Positions 5,263 to 5,598 of a stretch of DNA of 5,598 nucleotides are shown piece after piece. The stretch is from Methanobacteriota archaeon (GTDB lineage: Archaea > Thermoplasmatota > Poseidoniia > Poseidoniales > Thalassarchaeaceae), in assembly GCA_002728565.1 (NCBI GenBank), contig PBUX01000033.1, positions 1 through 5,598 of the forward strand, given 5' to 3'. The notes under the pieces are model-generated. The model saw only the letters and a list, made by a program, of their open reading frames with translations. It was not told the DNA's origin and searched no databases. Both the position numbers and the translations under genes were made by a program. Numbering within the stretch: position 1 is the stretch's first letter; every line of letters begins with the position of its first letter.

Positions 5263-5598
5263 TCAGTAGCTCTCCTCAGAGGAAGGGAAACTACCATCGC
5301 GCACGTCAGAGATGTAACCTTTCACTGCTGAGTCAATCGATTCCCCCAAGTCTGCATATCTCCTAAGAAAGCGCGGAGAGAAGTCCTTAGTTATGCCAAG
5401 CATGTCATGGAGAACCAGAACCTGACCGTCGCAGTCCGATCCAGCGCCAATGCCTATTGTCGGGATTTCCAAAGAAGAGCTGACCTCTTGAGCGAGTTTG
5501 GCTGGTATCTTTTCGAAAACTATTGCAAAGCAGCCAGCCTCTTGCAACGCAAGAGCGTCCTTGAGAACCTTCTCAGCCTCTGCTTCCTCCTTGGCCCT
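5263..5598 (-). CDS. panB: 3-methyl-2-oxobutanoate hydroxymethyltransferase, C-terminal part (5' partial)
   Basis: PanB (ketopantoate hydroxymethyltransferase) transfers a hydroxymethyl group from 5,10-methylene-tetrahydrofolate to 2-oxoisovalerate, the first committed step of pantothenate and CoA synthesis, in the cytoplasm. The 111 visible residues cover the end of its TIM barrel. They include AGCFAIVFEKIP, whose Glu corresponds to the family's catalytic base (Glu181 in E. coli), then IPTIGIGAGSDCDGQVLVLHDMLG, a near-diagnostic block, and RYADLGESIDSAVKGYISDV near the end. The frame stays open to the window edge at 5598. The TTG at 5547 is internal, because the family sequence continues before it (EEAEAEKVLKDALA). 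The C-terminus ends in the usual SFPSSEESY-type tail with a TGA stop. rfcS begins 62 bp downstream on the same strand. Bacterial-type PanB is known in several archaeal groups, so its presence is not a sign of recent transfer. Confidence 0.97.
   Translation of the reverse strand, partial: RAKEEAEAEKVLKDALALQEAGCFAIVFEKIPAKLAQEVSSSLEIPTIGIGAGSDCDGQVLVLHDMLGITKDFSPRFLRRYADLGESIDSAVKGYISDVRDGSFPSSEESY

Noticed and set aside
5545..5547. TTG as the start codon of panB
   Set aside because: The family sequence continues in frame to the window edge, so the TTG encodes an internal Leu and the gene is 5' truncated.

Overview
The window looks like a piece of a marine archaeal genome, most likely Candidatus Poseidoniales (Marine Group II, Thermoplasmatota) or a close relative. 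Three things point this way: an archaeal-type replication factor C small subunit, an elongator-type tRNA-Met split by a canonical archaeal bulge-helix-bulge intron, and a very large acidic surface protein with thrombospondin type 3 (calcium-binding) repeats and a C-terminal sorting-type tail. The domain assignment (Archaea) is firm. The group assignment is inference, because no taxonomic marker could be searched.

Layout. Positions 1-3054 (+) hold the C-terminal 1017 codons of a large exported protein whose start lies before the window. It has five tandem ~107-residue Ig/Fn-like units, a Gly-rich linker, a sixth divergent unit, 16 consecutive Asp-rich calcium-binding motifs, then LPGF, a hydrophobic helix and RRRE. 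Convergent to it, on the minus strand at 3075-3226, is tRNA-Met(CAT) with a 76-nt intron and an encoded CCA. A 106-bp divergent gap follows. Positions 3333-4247 (+) encode an unrecognised protein with three membrane segments and a C-terminal domain predicted to lie outside the cell. It runs tail to tail into rfcS (4244-5200, -), and the two stop codons share one CTAG tetranucleotide. Upstream of rfcS on the same strand is the C-terminal part of panB (5263-5598, -), cut by the window edge.

How the genes relate. The content is mixed: cell-surface structure, translation, DNA replication (clamp loading) and pantothenate/CoA biosynthesis. Only panB and rfcS are co-oriented and close (62 bp), so they might be co-transcribed; nothing else suggests a functional cluster. 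I see no CRISPR array, insertion sequence, phage gene or defence system. The most distinctive material is the repeat architecture of the surface protein, including DNA-level near-identity between neighbouring units, and the intron-bearing tRNA.
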